DNA of 64,000 nucleotides. It comes from Acanthosoma haemorrhoidale. Its lineage: Eukaryota > Arthropoda > Insecta > Hemiptera > Acanthosomatidae. The notes under the pieces were generated by a model, which was not told where the DNA came from, did not search any database, and saw only the letters and a list, made by a program, of their open reading frames with translations. Below are positions 1 to 13,412 of the stretch, piece by piece. Within the stretch, counting starts at the first letter, position 1. Every line of letters begins with the position of its first letter. The stretch is from the NCBI GenBank assembly GCA_930367205.1, contig OV884011.1, positions 165,147,226 through 165,211,225 of the forward strand, given 5' to 3'. The translations under genes and the position numbers were made by a program.

Positions 1-341
1 GCCGTGGCCTCATGACCTGCTATAAATACGTGACAGTGGGAGTCCTGGAAATGGTTTCTCCAATCATGTCATGAGCGTCTGTGGCTCTCGCGCTCTTGGC
101 CAGCCTCCGCTGACGAAGGAGCGCGGGGGGTTTCCCAAGACTCCGCTTCCTCCTTCGCATGCGAGGGAGGTTACAACCATGTGGACTTGGGGGGTCTTTG
201 GGCTGTTTGTATATACTGTATGTATGAGCGAGTGAATAAAAATTATAAATTTGGTATGAATGAAATAATTTATCACAATTACATATTGCCCAATAAGGCA
301 TATTGTAATTTTATCACAATAAAGTTTTTGTTGTATCATAA
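1..341 (+). mobile_element. Jockey-type LINE family A, 3' end (copy A1)
   Basis: The 3' terminus of a non-LTR retrotransposon that continues off the left edge. The first 25 bases encode the last residues of ORF2 (PWPHDLL then stop). The rest is the roughly 300-bp 3' UTR found again at 4021-4805, 28438-28640, 34064-34480 and 48260-48545. It ends in a TTATCACAATAAAG-type tail followed by a TTGTTGT stretch rather than a long poly(A). Homology between the copies is visible by eye. The jockey assignment comes from the longer copy at 28.4-31.7 kb. Confidence 0.85.
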
Positions 342-357
342 AAAAAAAGGCTGTCAT

Positions 358-845
358 TATTCGACAGGAAAATATGAAAGTAATTGTTTGACAGGAAAAT
401 ATGAAAGTAATTGTTTGACAGGAAAATATGAAAGTAATGTTTGACATTGAAATATGAAAGTAATTGTTCGACAGGAAAATATGGAAGTAATGTTCGACAG
501 GAAAAATATAAAAGCAATTGTCATGGAAATATTAAAGTAATGCTATTAAAGTAATTGTCCTACATGGAAAAAATATGTGAAATTGATTGTCCGACAGGGG
601 AAAATATGAAAGTAATTGCCCAACAGGAAATTATGAATGTAATTGTTGGACAAGAAAATATTAAAGCAATTGTCCAACAGGAAATTATGAAAGTAATTGT
701 TTGACAAGAAAATATGAAAGCAATTGTCCAACAGTAAAATTAATGTTCGACATGGAAACATTAAAGTAATGTTTGACAGGAAAAATATGAAAGTGATGTT
801 CGGCAGGAAAAATATGAAAGTAATTGTCCTACAGGGAAAAAATAT

Positions 846-870
<25 letters not shown>
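358..870. repeat. 27-bp minisatellite, about 19 degenerate copies
   Basis: Tandem array with a unit close to TGTTTGACAGGAAAATATGA followed by AAGTAAT (26-28 bp, mostly 27). The first three units are nearly identical and later ones diverge. Because 27 is divisible by 3, the array is open in one frame over its first copies and encodes a nine-residue repeat (GKYESNCLT). The last unit runs directly into the PIN-like pseudogene, whose first codons (MKVIVRQEN) are written in the same unit. The array may therefore have expanded from the 5' edge of that gene, which is an inference. Confidence 0.85.
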
Positions 871-1563
<693 letters not shown>

Positions 1564-1651
1564 TTGTATTCACTTACAATTAAGGATTCACTTGCTCCTG
1601 ACACAATCCTTTTTAGGAATTTTTTGTCTCTGTTCAACTGACTGCGGTTGA

Positions 1652-1816
1652 ATGGCTAATGGTGGAAAGCTGGGATCCCAAGCTACCCAGTCTGAGGAAA
1701 CTGCTATTGACCATCTAACCACGGCCCAACTCGCGAAGATGACGAATCGGGCATTGATTTCGGAGTGGAAGACCTTTGATGACAATAGGTTTCCGGTGCG
1801 TAAACTAACTAGTTAA
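1652..1816 (+). other. Unrecognised 54-codon ORF, possible remnant of a coding exon
   Basis: Short open frame starting MANGGKLGSQATQ and continuing LTTAQLAKMTNRALISEWKT. It lies just after the PIN-like pseudogene and has a more protein-like composition than the surrounding DNA. A donor-like CCG|GTGCGTAA occurs near its end. I do not recognise the sequence. It could be the eroded C-terminal part of the same pseudogene, an unrelated exon, or chance. Confidence 0.22.
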
Positions 1817-4006
1817 TTCATTCTCAGGTGTATATAATGGTTACTGATGTGCTTATATGCTTCTATGTTATATGTATGTAAGTTTGAACGTTACCGCCAA
1901 TCTTCGGCACATATGCTAAATGCCCCTACAGAGAGCGCTAGGATCGAATGATGGTGGTAAACTCTTGAATATGGGTACTCTTGTCAAGACAATGGTCAAC
2001 ACTTTTTATCGACCATTGTATTGATTCAGGTTAGTTATAAGTTTTATTTGTTTATTGTAATATTTGTAGCACTAGCTAATGTGTACATATGTTTAATATT
2101 ACAGTTCTAAACTACATCTGCAAGTGTTCGATTTATAACCTAAGAACCTCCACCTCCTTTAAGTTTCTGAATTCAAAACTTACATGTATACAACGTTTTT
2201 CATTTTACTAGTATTGCATTTATTGAAAATCTATTGCTTTGTTCAATATAATTTTTTTCTCATTGATAAACCGAGAGAGTTTCTGTTTCAAACCTCGCTA
2301 TTAGAGGGGGTAGCTATTGGATCAACGGAAAAAATGAAACATTTTTAGAGGCGAATTTGCGTACTTTGATTTCGTAAATTAAGTACCTTCTGCTAAAATA
2401 GTTAGTTTGCGAGATATTTAATAAAAATCCTAAAAAATAACCTTTAAACCCATGGTTCTCTCGCATTCACCCTCAACCCTCGGGACTAATTTTTTTCTTC
2501 TATTATTCTTTCGTTGTCTGGAGTATTTAATGTCCAACATTTAAATGATAGTTTTAATGTCCTTTAAAGTAAAACATAAAATTGAAATTACTTATTGTTG
2601 ATCAGGACAATATTTCCCTAAAATTTAAACTCCCCTCCAAATTATAGAAAAATAATCATTGCTTACTTACAAGTACCTTACTAGTTACAATTCGTGATGT
2701 TTTAGGGAGATAATTATATTTTTTTATGACTCGACATCAAAATTGGCTTTCACGTCAAACAGTAGGCGAACAAAAAAAATGAACAGATTCTAGGTTGGAA
2801 AAATCAGGGCTGCTGGTTTAGAAACTTTCCAACAAGACCCAAGAAATACAATTCTTTCAGCAATTCGGTCAATATTAATTATACATCAGAGTTTTTATTA
2901 TTGTTTAATAGCAATAATTAAAAACAAATCGTGACTGAGATACTTGATGGAGTAATTTTTTCAAAAACATTTAACAAGGCTTTAAAGAACATGTGTACCT
3001 CTCGATATTTTTTTTATTCAGTTTTAGACATTTTATTTTACAATATGCTTCAAAAACATGCCCTAAAAATACAAATTCAGCTCAAAACTGACGTAAAAAC
3101 ATTTTTCGTAAGAATGCTTTTTTAAATAAAAAAAATCTAAATTACTGATAAGCGGATCAACTAGTTTAATTTCAACTCATTGCTTGGGTCTAATATTATG
3201 TGAATATATGCATTAAATATTATCAGCCTCAGCTCTAGTGACCCGTAGAATTATTATTATAAAACTTTGCATGAATTTTATTAATAATTTAAATGAACTA
3301 TTATGCAAAAACAAAACAACGACTGTATGATAAAAATCTAATGGCTCTACCAGTCAACGAATTTTAATATAAAGTAATTTTCTCGTCTGTTTTAATTTGA
3401 AACATTCCACATGAGTTTTAAGCTGAGAAAACAGCTAAATTATATTTTATTTTTAATACTTTTTCCTTTGTGTGAATATTTGTAAAACGTTATATTAATG
3501 CTGTAGGCAACATTTGAGCTTATTATTATCAACCCACCAGGCTGTCATTAATCCGTTCAATCATTGAAGCAACGCCTGTACCCTTTAAGTCAAGTGAGAA
3601 ATGCTATATATGAAATAGGGTCTACTATACAGGGAAATGCCTTTTACAAAAGTTATAAATAGGTTTCGAAACATTGCAAAGTCCATCGACCTACAATAAG
3701 TTTCTACTTGTTGAGCAAGCTGATAATGAACATGTGTGTATTTAAAATAAGACGGTGAAAATAGGGTCTCTTACACGGAATTTAATGCAGTAAAATTTCC
3801 TAAAGAAATATGACAAATAACAAATAATATGTAAATGTATAAGGCATAGAAGGAATAGTTTATTAAGAAAACATGAATGTAAGATCTAATTGCGCAAATG
3901 TAATATAATATGCTTCTATTTAACGCATACTTGATTTATATTTATTTTAAAAACGATTTATTAGTCATCGAAATAGTTTAGCTGATTCATTTAATAAGTG
4001 ACAAAA
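1817..4006. other. AT-rich stretch, nothing identified
   Basis: About 2.2 kb of AT-rich sequence with many homopolymer runs. The only open frame over 60 codons (2931-3125) has the composition of AT-rich noncoding DNA. I see no repeat shared with the rest of the window. Confidence 0.6.
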
Positions 4007-4020
4007 TTTTTTGTTTCTTT

Positions 4021-4805
4021 AATTTTATTGAAACATCTTTATTGTGATAAAATTACAATCTGCCTCATTGGGCAATAACTTATTGTGATAAATGTTTTCA
4101 TTCATACCATATTTACAATGTTCATTCACTCGCTCATTCATACAGTATTTACAAACAGCCCAGAGACCTCCTAAATCAACATGGTTGTCACCTCCCTCGC
4201 ATGCGAAAGAGGAAGCGGAGTCTTGGGAAGTCCGTCCCGGGCTCCTCCGTCAGCCACGTCACCAGATACTAGTGAGTGGAGGCGAGAGCCACAGACGCTC
4301 AGGACATGATTGGAGAAACTGGGCATTGCCATGACTCCCACTGTCACGTATTTATAGCAGGTCACGAGGCCACTGCCGTTTCAGTCTCCGAGGAGAATTA
4401 TAGGAATAGTGGCACAGTGCAATGACTGTGCTAGGGGATAAGGGTGGTTGGATAGGTTTCTATGGAGCTTCATGAACTTGGAAGTGATGAGTTCAAGAAT
4501 GTAAGGTATATTGAGATCGTTATAAACGGTTTTGTTGTCTTTTTTGCTGTCCCCTACAGCTCTATTCTGTATGTCCAGATTGGCTTAAGTATAACTTTGT
4601 AGATTAGTAATTCATTTTCTATAGAGAGATGGAATGTCCTTCGAAGTAGTCTGTACAGTTGTCTAAAGTGTCTGTTTAGTTCTTGTCTTTTTAGCCTCGT
4701 ATGTGAGTTCCAGGTCAGCCGTTTGTCGAGATGGAAGCCTAAGTACCGTACAGTCTCGGATACAGGGAGCGGAATGGAATTAATAAAAACTAGCGGACAA
4801 GACTT
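4021..4805 (-). mobile_element. Jockey-type LINE family A, 5'-truncated copy with TSD (A2)
   Basis: Reverse-strand copy holding the 3' UTR (4021-4370) and eroded C-terminal ORF2 sequence up to 4805, collinear with the longer copy at 28438-29130. The same 14-base word TTTTTTGTTTCTTT occurs immediately outside both ends (4007-4020 and 4806-4819), as expected of a target-site duplication. It is T-rich, so some chance matching is possible. Compared with the 28-kb copy, about 60 bp is missing near 4530-4545. No reading frame remains intact. Confidence 0.82.
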
Positions 4806-4819
4806 TTTTTTGTTTCTTT

Positions 4820-7800
4820 GTGTTGAAAAAAACTATGTTCTAACGAAATTATATCTTTTTCGTATAGGAAAAAATTTGTGTACCCCTGTAAGTTTCATGA
4901 ATGATAAAAATGACCTTAGGACCATATTGTTGAAACAATTGGACTAAAACATATCTGCAAGTATTTGTATTGAAAGATATTTAAAAGAAAATAACTTTCT
5001 GACATCACAGAGACAATAAATTGCTTACTTATTGATGAAGTTTTACATTGAACACCTTACTTAATTCTTGTAAGCCATCCTTATAGAAAAAGCGGTGGAT
5101 GATACTCTACATAAATAAGCTTTGCTTTGAGATTTAACTTATTCGATACTATGATAGTCTAGTTTATATTAAGTTTACGTCTCAATAGTTTTTCCGCCTG
5201 TAATAACTATGCTATAATGAGACTGATGGCTGGGAATTGCGGAGAGGGAGCAGCGGACGATGGAAGGGTCTAAGTTCATTAGTGACTAACTTGATTCTAA
5301 ACTTGCCTAACTCTAATGGATTACTTTGGATTTATAATTGGACTTGAAGAGGGCGTTAGATAATAGCAAGTAGGCTGGATAGTATGCGCCAAGTTGGCGA
5401 TTGGAAATCCTGGTAGAGCGGAACCCAGAACGGTAATAGGTAAACTTGTAGCACTACTATCTCTCTGCGTTAGCTATAGTCCGGCCGGAGCAACTCCTCT
5501 TGGGGGAGCCCTCCAGGCCGGATCTGACGGCTCCTCCGATCTGGAGATTAGGATTATCTCCGCTACAAACAGATCCCGCAAAGATCATGACCAGCTAAGC
5601 TAGGAATGGTGTGAAGGCCGCTAAAAATACTGGATAAACATGTCGACCCACAGGCAGTACTAAGAATGATTTCATTGCATTTATGCTATGCTAAGAGTTA
5701 AAAAAACATGAAATACTTCATCGAGACACAGCACACGATGGAATATTGACGGTTGATTTAGCACATATTGACTTAGACAAGGCCTTGCAGTGACATTATC
5801 TGCAAAGGAAGTCATGAACAGTTTAGAAAGAACGAGTAAAGCAATTAAAAAATATATCACAGAGCCCCTTAACACTGACACTGTATCGGTGGAAGTCCAA
5901 CTTTGCCATTTGTTGACGGTTTGAATCGAAACGATAATTTGGGGATCTTCACTAATAAAGTTGTGGAAGCCGTTATTGCCTGCCAGCGCTCCTAGCAGTG
6001 GCTCCCTGAACTAGTCTGCAGCATCAATATTTATTGGATAAACAACATTTGTATTAGTATACAGGTATTGGTTTGGCGGTATTTACATATGTAATTGGTT
6101 ATGGGGCGTTTACATGAATATACATATATAATTTGATTTGTTCGAATTAGAGGAGAGGGTAACTTCTGCTTAGTATTTTTCGGTTTTAAATATTAAGTAT
6201 GTTACCTACAGTGCTTATGTCTGAAGCAGCAAATCGATTTAAAATGCACTGTTAATCAAACGCCCAGCCCTCTGTGGACCACTTGTACTCAGAACTGTAA
6301 ATCGCAATTAGGTTCCGTGGCAACACACTGTACGTATTGTCTCAGGCACTCAATTTACGACCAGCTGCCTGAGTAGGTGCGTTGAATTCCTCGCTTTGCA
6401 CCTTCCAATGACTTCCTCTCTTCCTCAGACAAATATGTTTTTTTTTTATGTTATATCACTTTATTATTAAATAATTTTGATTTAATTATTTTATAGTTTC
6501 CAATGAAATTCCATTTAATTTAATTAGGGCATCACACACTTAAACATGAGTACTGTTTCCATAACGATACGTTAAATGTCTCAACGATTTGGTTGTGAAA
6601 TCTGTCGGGTGAAAATATTTTGGGGTTCATGGTACTAGGGTAGGGGAAAGGAAAGCAAAAGTTGGCAAATTGCTTTTGTAATAGAATCATTAGGATGGAA
6701 GAAGGTGCGGTAAACGTCAACCTAATCCCCCATTTCCAATGAATATAAAACAGACCGAAATGGAAAGATTGAAAGTTGTCTGGAGGACACAGGAGTAAGG
6801 GGAGAGGGAATCCTGACCTAGAACTAACCTAGGGCCTGATGTATTTTTCATGACCTCCCCACCCCTACCACTCTTCATACCAAACCAGAGGTCACCACCA
6901 CCTCTACACCCTGAAGGGTGTACTTTTTGAATGCCTGTCTTAGCAAAGATCCGAATATTTAGTTTAGATATGGTGGCTATTGTCATACTTTCGACATAAT
7001 ATCTATACAGTAGCTGACATGATCAGTAATCCATACAACATACTCCTTGACACACCACCCAAGTCCTGTACAAACGAGTGGGCCCTTTTAAGCGTTTATA
7101 CAACCTGTCGGTGAACTGTAATAATATTTGATACAAGGCTCAGATCACAATTGTCAGTTCATTGGACGTATTCATGTATTCATTAGACTTTGATGGTCTT
7201 TCTGTCGCCGTGTCCCCTCTTCAAAGTATATAGAAACTAACACATGCTAGAGGGGGAGAACATGCGACAAATTTAATTAATTCTAAAATACTCTTTGGAT
7301 GATGACACCATTTGACTTTTTTTCAGTTTAATTAAAAGTGATTGCCCAATGTTTTACTGATTGCATTTTTTTTACTAACTAAACATCTGAAATTTATAAC
7401 TATATTTATTTATAAATTATATACCAAACCATAGTTTATTTCATATTTTTAAAATAGCTTACTACTTATGTTATAAAAGGTCACAGGCACTGAATTTGAT
7501 GATAATCACTGAATTTGATGATAACTGATTTCATGAAACGTGATGATAATCGTTTTATTATGGCAGAGTCTAACTCTACACAGGTTTATGTGATTGAGTT
7601 AGTCTTGATTTTCTGAGCTTAAGACGCACTCCAAGAGGTTACGATAGGGATCAATCTCAGGTTTACCATCGTGGGTAATCCTTAACACTAAGTTCCTTCA
7701 AGGACCGCATATTGTCATCGATGGCGGAAGGGTAGTGGAGTTAGAATGCTACACACACAAATGGTACAGACCGTCAAGAATTTGAAATTTCCTCGGATTA

Positions 7801-7827
7801 TAAAGTCATCCACTGTAGCAGTCTCAA
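4820..7827. other. Unassigned stretch with one GC-richer island
   Basis: Mostly AT-rich with no recognisable element. The segment 5380-5610 is clearly GC-richer than its surroundings and holds a 69-codon plus-strand frame (5394-5603) containing GGALQAGSDGSSDLEIRI. It could be a 5' fragment of a retrotransposon ORF1, but I do not recognise it. At 7490-7560 a GAATTTGATGATAA-type word is repeated two or three times. Confidence 0.5.
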
Positions 7828-7975
7828 TCATCTCATTTTAATAGATATAATTCATCTTAATCATCTAGTTTTAGATCATATAATTCTTATCATTCGTCTC
7901 GTTTTACAAAATATAATTCATTTCAACCTTTTCGTTTTATTAGACATAATTCATCTCAGTCATCTTGTTTAAGAT
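7828..7975. repeat. Degenerate 30-37-bp tandem repeat, 4-5 copies
   Basis: Consecutive units share the pattern ATCATCT-GTTTTA-ATATAATTCAT. Successive copies begin near 7828, 7860, 7892, 7930 and 7962 and are strongly diverged. Confidence 0.6.
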
Positions 7976-9606
7976 TGATCTAGTTTCGCTGTCATGATCT
8001 GTGGCTATCGAACTGTTTTTGTCACCTTTAGACTCAATAGAATGTATTTTTAGTTTGAATATGTCATAAGAGATCCTTTCGTGTCTATAATCAACCACTA
8101 CGTTAAAATAAAACAAAAATAATACGAATGTTATTAAAAATTGAATTTATTACTTTGTATCTAGTGTTAGTTAGTACCTAGTATAATTTTAGACTATACC
8201 CATAACACAGTGACGGACTAAATAAATATGACCATATATATTGGCGACCAATAAGAATCTTTCATAAATTCTGCCGTTTTGGGGGGATTTTAAGCCAAAG
8301 TCCTAGATAGACAAAATAATTATCTGATATCACCTCAGTGATTAAAAGCCGTTGCGTCCTTTCAGCTCTAGTTGAAGATCAGTGGCAGGTAAAAAAAACT
8401 AATTTCAGAGCATGGTCATCAATAATGAACGTGATTCAACATCATTCGAGCATTGAGTATGAGTATGCAAAGAGAGATTGAAAAGTGGACCGGGGCGTTT
8501 ACATCCGTCCGTGGCCTGTGGTAACCAGACTAATTATCCGACATAACTAGCTGGCTTACTGAGCCAATCTCCTGTAGAGGGATCCAGCCTCCAGTCACCG
8601 CTCAGCCTTAACGCCCCGTTAGCAGATTTTCCGGTCAAATATGATTTCGTTCTCATTACCACGCTATAGATTAGAGGATCAGAGGGGGGGGGGGTATTCG
8701 TCGAGGGCATTGAAGAGCCCGAAGGATCAGCCATAGAAACTCGAGTTACGGTCAGTCTTTGATAGGATTTGTATTTTAAACATTAGTTATACTGGCAGAT
8801 CTTTCATAAATTAATTATTATTTTATTATCATAATCACCTAGTGCGTTTTTGTACACAAAATACAAATCATAAATGTCATACTTTTAACCCAGTCTTTCA
8901 TACACATGATAGCACATCTTTGCCAACATCACCATCAGTTCAAGTCAAATGTACTGGAAGTTCTTTATACGAAAGAAAAACTTTAATGTGGAAAAATCTG
9001 AAATAACTATTGAGCTGAGAATAGAGAATGCTTAAAAAAAACTAACGATCAATTTGTAGTTGCTTTCTATGGTAACGGCTCATCATTGTACATATGCCAA
9101 ACTCTCATGAGTAGTTATAGAGAATTACTTGGAAAAGTGACTTAGGTAGAAACATTTCCACTGTTGATGTAATACATAAGACATATAAGAACAAAGATTC
9201 TATTTTAAAGTAATTTTTTTTTTTTTATTCACATACGTATGTACATTCACGATCAATAATAAGTGGTAGAACCTTTGCTAAAATGGTCTGTACAACAGAC
9301 CAGCGTTCTACAGGGTGAATAATTACAATTAATCATTTATACATTTATTGCATTTATACGTTTTTTGTGTAATAAATTTAAAATATTTTGTACAATATCA
9401 CGTCAGTGTGCAAAAGGTGATATGTACCTAAAAGTTTTACAACTTGCCAGTGACTAACTCTACTAAGAACCAATAATCATTGATTACTATATATTGCAAA
9501 AATGTTGACATAACGGTAAATTAATAATGCTAACTTTGCTCAAATAATTTATTTTATATATACTCAAAGAATTTTTTTCCTCATATCCTCATATTACCTT
9601 TAAACG
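7976..9606. other. Unassigned stretch; one unrecognised minus-strand ORF at 8534-8734
   Basis: No element recognised. The GC-richer part at 8480-8760 contains a 66-codon minus-strand frame beginning MADPSGSSMPSTNTPPPSD and containing LRLSGDWRLDPSTGDW. Its Ser/Thr/Pro-rich start resembles the N-terminus of many retrotransposon ORF1 proteins, but that is only a resemblance. A C-run encodes the PPP stretch. The rest is AT-rich noncoding-like DNA. Confidence 0.4.
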
Positions 9607-9646
9607 AATATTAGAACTATTGGTTTATATCAATAGTTCTAATATT
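9607..9646. repeat. Perfect inverted repeat (16-bp arms, 8-nt loop)
   Basis: AATATTAGAACTATTG at 9607-9622 is followed after GTTTATAT by its exact reverse complement at 9631-9646. It would form a stable hairpin. No flanking terminator or coding context gives it a role. Confidence 0.9.
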
Positions 9647-11138
9647 AATAAATAAATATTAATAATAAATAATACTAATTTAAAAAAAATAATAATAATA
9701 ATAGAACTATATGTCAGAGCTGGTTGTGGAGCTATAAATTTAAGAAATAAAAGTTCTAGTCCCTCCATAAAGCTTTTTGGCAAACTGCTTTCAACTGTCG
9801 CGCAGTCATCCCCAGGTGCTTATAATAATTAACTTAAATAAAATATCGCGATTAATTAAATATTTTAAAAAAATAAATAAAAGAATGATACTTGTGATCA
9901 TATATCTGTGACAGTCGTAAAAAAAGTGGATAAGTTGAATTAAATGCCAACGATTTTTTTACAACCAATCCATGCATTCTAATAATTTTAATGCAAACGA
10001 AAAAAAAAAGGAGTTTCTCTTTAGAAATAATGGATTAAGCGGAGAGTAAATATTCGATAAGGTTAGGACGTCTGAAGACATTTCCTTCGTCCACAAGTGT
10101 AACATATAAAAATGGTGTTTACTCGAATTCACGCTCGTCAGTATCAATAAAACAGAACTAGTATCACAAATCCGGAGGACGCAGAGCAGAGCCTGTCCCA
10201 TAACCTTTCTTTTATCGTCGAGGCTGAGAGCTGGTGTGCCTGGTCCCACCGTACATTGAATTTATCACTATTGCTAACAGCGCGTCTCTGAAATACAATA
10301 TCCGAGAACAGCAGTGGCTATGGGTGTATGTATATATAGTGTCACTATTTTTGAACGAAATATTTTATTTCAATCAATCATACATATTTAACTATAGGTT
10401 TTTTTATGTAGTTTAACAGCCTTTGTCAGACCAGTTAAGTATGTTCTGAAAGACAAATAAGTTTCTGTCATGGAGGTTTTATAGTATTTTATATTTTTAT
10501 AAACAAGATCGCTTTTTGTTCAGTGGTCAATCTAGGAGTTCCTCAAAGCAATGTCATGTACGCCTTTCTATCTAAAAAAAAAATACACGGTCCATACATA
10601 GCAACTTTACGAGCCACCTTTGCTAACCATTTGGGGGACACCCAGACCCCTTACAGAAATCAATTACAGTTTGGATCAATTGGATCGGGTACTGTAATTG
10701 TGGGTATGATTAGGCAGACTAATAGGCTAATAGACCTATTGACTTAGGATCTTTGTATATTCTCTAGTCATGTCATCAAATCTGCTCATTGCATATGCAA
10801 ATTACAATTTTTTTTCAAGTAAAAATACATACGTCAAATGAGGAATTGAAAACTAATGGAATTTAAACTCTTAATATCTGAGCTATTCTTATGTTGAAGT
10901 AAAACTTATATTAAAGTTGACTTTTTAAAGCTTTGTTTACACCCGATCGTTATGGACGGACTATGCCATCATCCTCTCAACGGTCCAGTCAAAGGCGGAT
11001 AGTAAGTTAGGTATTTCCTGGCTAGGCTTTCTAACGGCCGACTTTGTAACCCTTGAGAATGGTGGCTTACTTTGTCGAAAAACAAAGCTGAGGGGAGACT
11101 GAAGGTGTTTTATCTCATAATAACAAACTCCACAACGG
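9647..11138. other. Unassigned AT-rich stretch
   Basis: No repeat partner in the window and no convincing coding frame. The open frames at 9959-10249 (minus) and 10523-10747 (plus) have no recognisable motif. Confidence 0.5.
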
Positions 11139-12079
11139 TACTACACCATCTATACTATTATACTATCTATAGTTCTACAACATTTAAACTATTATACCAT
11201 CTATACTACTAAACCACTTATACTACTATACCATCTACACTACTAAACCAATTATACTATTACGCCATCTACACTACTATACCGTCTACACTACAAAACT
11301 ATCTACACTACTATACCCTCTACACTAGTATACCCCCCTATACTATTATATCATCAACACTACTAAACCACCTATACCATCTGCACTACTATACCCTCTA
11401 TAGTACTATATCCCCTATACTAATATAACATCTATACTACTAAACCAATTATACTACTAAACCACCTATACTACTATGCCATCTACACTACTATACCATC
11501 TACACTACTAAACCACCCATAATACTATGACATCTATACTATTATACCCTCTACACTACTAAACCACATATACTACTATACTATCTATATTACTATCTAT
11601 ATTAGTACTATACCATATACATTATTATACCCTCTACTGTACTAAACCACTTATACTACTAAACCACATATACTACTATACCATATATAATACCATACCA
11701 TATATCCTACTATACCATCTATGCTACTAAGCTATCTACACTACTATAACATATAAAGTATCTATACCAGTATACCATTTGTACTATTATAATATCTACA
11801 CTCCTAAACCACCTACACTACTGTACTATCTATACTAATGTACCATTTATACTGCTATACAATTTATCTATACCACTGAACCAATTATACTACTATACCA
11901 TATATACTTTTATACCTTTTACACTACTAAACTATATATACTAGTATACCATATGTTTTATTATACCCTCTACACTCCTAGACCACCTACACTACTGTAA
12001 CATATTTACTACTGTACCATTTATAATGCTATTCCATCTAGCTATACTACTGTACCATCTATACTGCTATACTATATTT
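11139..12079. repeat. 17-bp minisatellite, about 55 copies
   Basis: Tandem array with a unit near ACTACTATACCATCTAT. Two unit types intermix: one with TATACCATCTA and one with TAAACCACCTA. Phase is kept over most of the array, with occasional indels (for example a shortened unit near 11370). Divergence between units is moderate, so the array is not recent. No open frame spans it. Confidence 0.92.
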
Positions 12080-12333
12080 ATATTGTATCCTGAACGAAAA
12101 GAACTTGGCTGTGTGAAATAGGAATTGCAAATCAGGAGGAAGTTATTAAAAACAATATAATTCCCTTTGCATATCTAGAATTTCTCATTTAATTTTTTCA
12201 TAACCAGACACTGTTATGTTTCCATCCATGTAGCTGTAGTCTTTCTGAGTACAGAAACTATAGTTACATCATAGAACATGGTTGTCATTAACCAATTGTT
12301 TACTTGGAACTAAAAATTATATATACTTATTCT

Positions 12334-12336
<3 letters not shown>

Positions 12337-12372
<36 letters not shown>
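12337..12372. repeat. (AT)n microsatellite
   Basis: About 35 bp of alternating AT. Confidence 0.95.
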
Positions 12373-12377
<5 letters not shown>

Positions 12378-13412
12378 AGTTATCGTCTCCTGACTGTAGA
12401 CGATCAAAGAAAAAGAGAGAATATGGATGATAATAATGCACACAGGCTCGATTGTTAACTGGCTTTATTCTGTTCCCATCCTCTATCAATACACAGGCTT
12501 AGTTTACATTAGGCCCTGTGGTATTAGGTTTAACAATGTCTTGCCACTAGCCATAACATATATATATATGATATGTATAATTTTGAACACGGCCGCAAAT
12601 TTAATGGCTGCTTGTCCCTCATTAAAACATAAATAATTGTATTCATCACCGTACCTAGTAGGGAATAAAATGAATGCTGTTGGCGGGCTATGGATTGATT
12701 ATGTCGCTACCAGTGAATCAACAGAGCTAAGATTTTCTCCTCGGGCCGTTCTAAAATCCAATTTATTATTTATTTTTTTTTTTTTATAATTCCTTATATA
12801 AAATTGGTTATATCCAGAAAGTTGTGCCGAGAATGCCTGCGGCTTGGGCCCTATGGCATAAAAGAAAACTAGATTAAAAGGGGCGAGACGCCGGCCTAAA
12901 TCAGGGCGGGCACTAGCCCTATTGTGGCCTGGCTGTATTTCATTTCACCAGAGTGGCTCCGTTCCCGGCCAGAAAAATTTCCTTTTATCTCGAGAATTAC
13001 ATTTCCTGGCGGAGGGGGGGGGGATCCGCAGCTAATTTCCCGTTCCGAATAGATCAGTCGAACGGGCAAACATTTATTTCCAAGAGTTTTTCTTTTTAGC
13101 ACGCTTAGTCGGCACTTTCCCCTGGGGTTTCAAACCACCCTCTCTTACCCCAATTTTTTCTTCTATTTTCCTTCCTCCGTTTTATTTTACTTCTTTTTTC
13201 TTTTTTTTTTTACACAACGTTATTTCCACTACAGTTCGAATTTGGTGACAAAAACTTAAAAGGTACTTTAAAAATTTCTGTCGTTCTGATCTGTTTTAAT
13301 CAGTGGGAGGTAATATATAACTTTTACATATGCAGTCATGTACTCACCTACCATGTTTGAATTGAAATGAGTTTCTGTTTGTAAAAACTAACGCTATGAA
13401 TTATAATATTTA
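12373..13412. other. Unassigned stretch
   Basis: No recognisable element. The part around 12830-13140 is GC-richer, with a G10 run near 13014-13023 and long pyrimidine runs (13130-13215). The open frames there lack recognisable motifs. Confidence 0.5.

Noticed and set aside
9959..10249. 96-codon minus-strand ORF
   Set aside because: No motif, partner or codon signal; the length is expected by chance in 64 kb.
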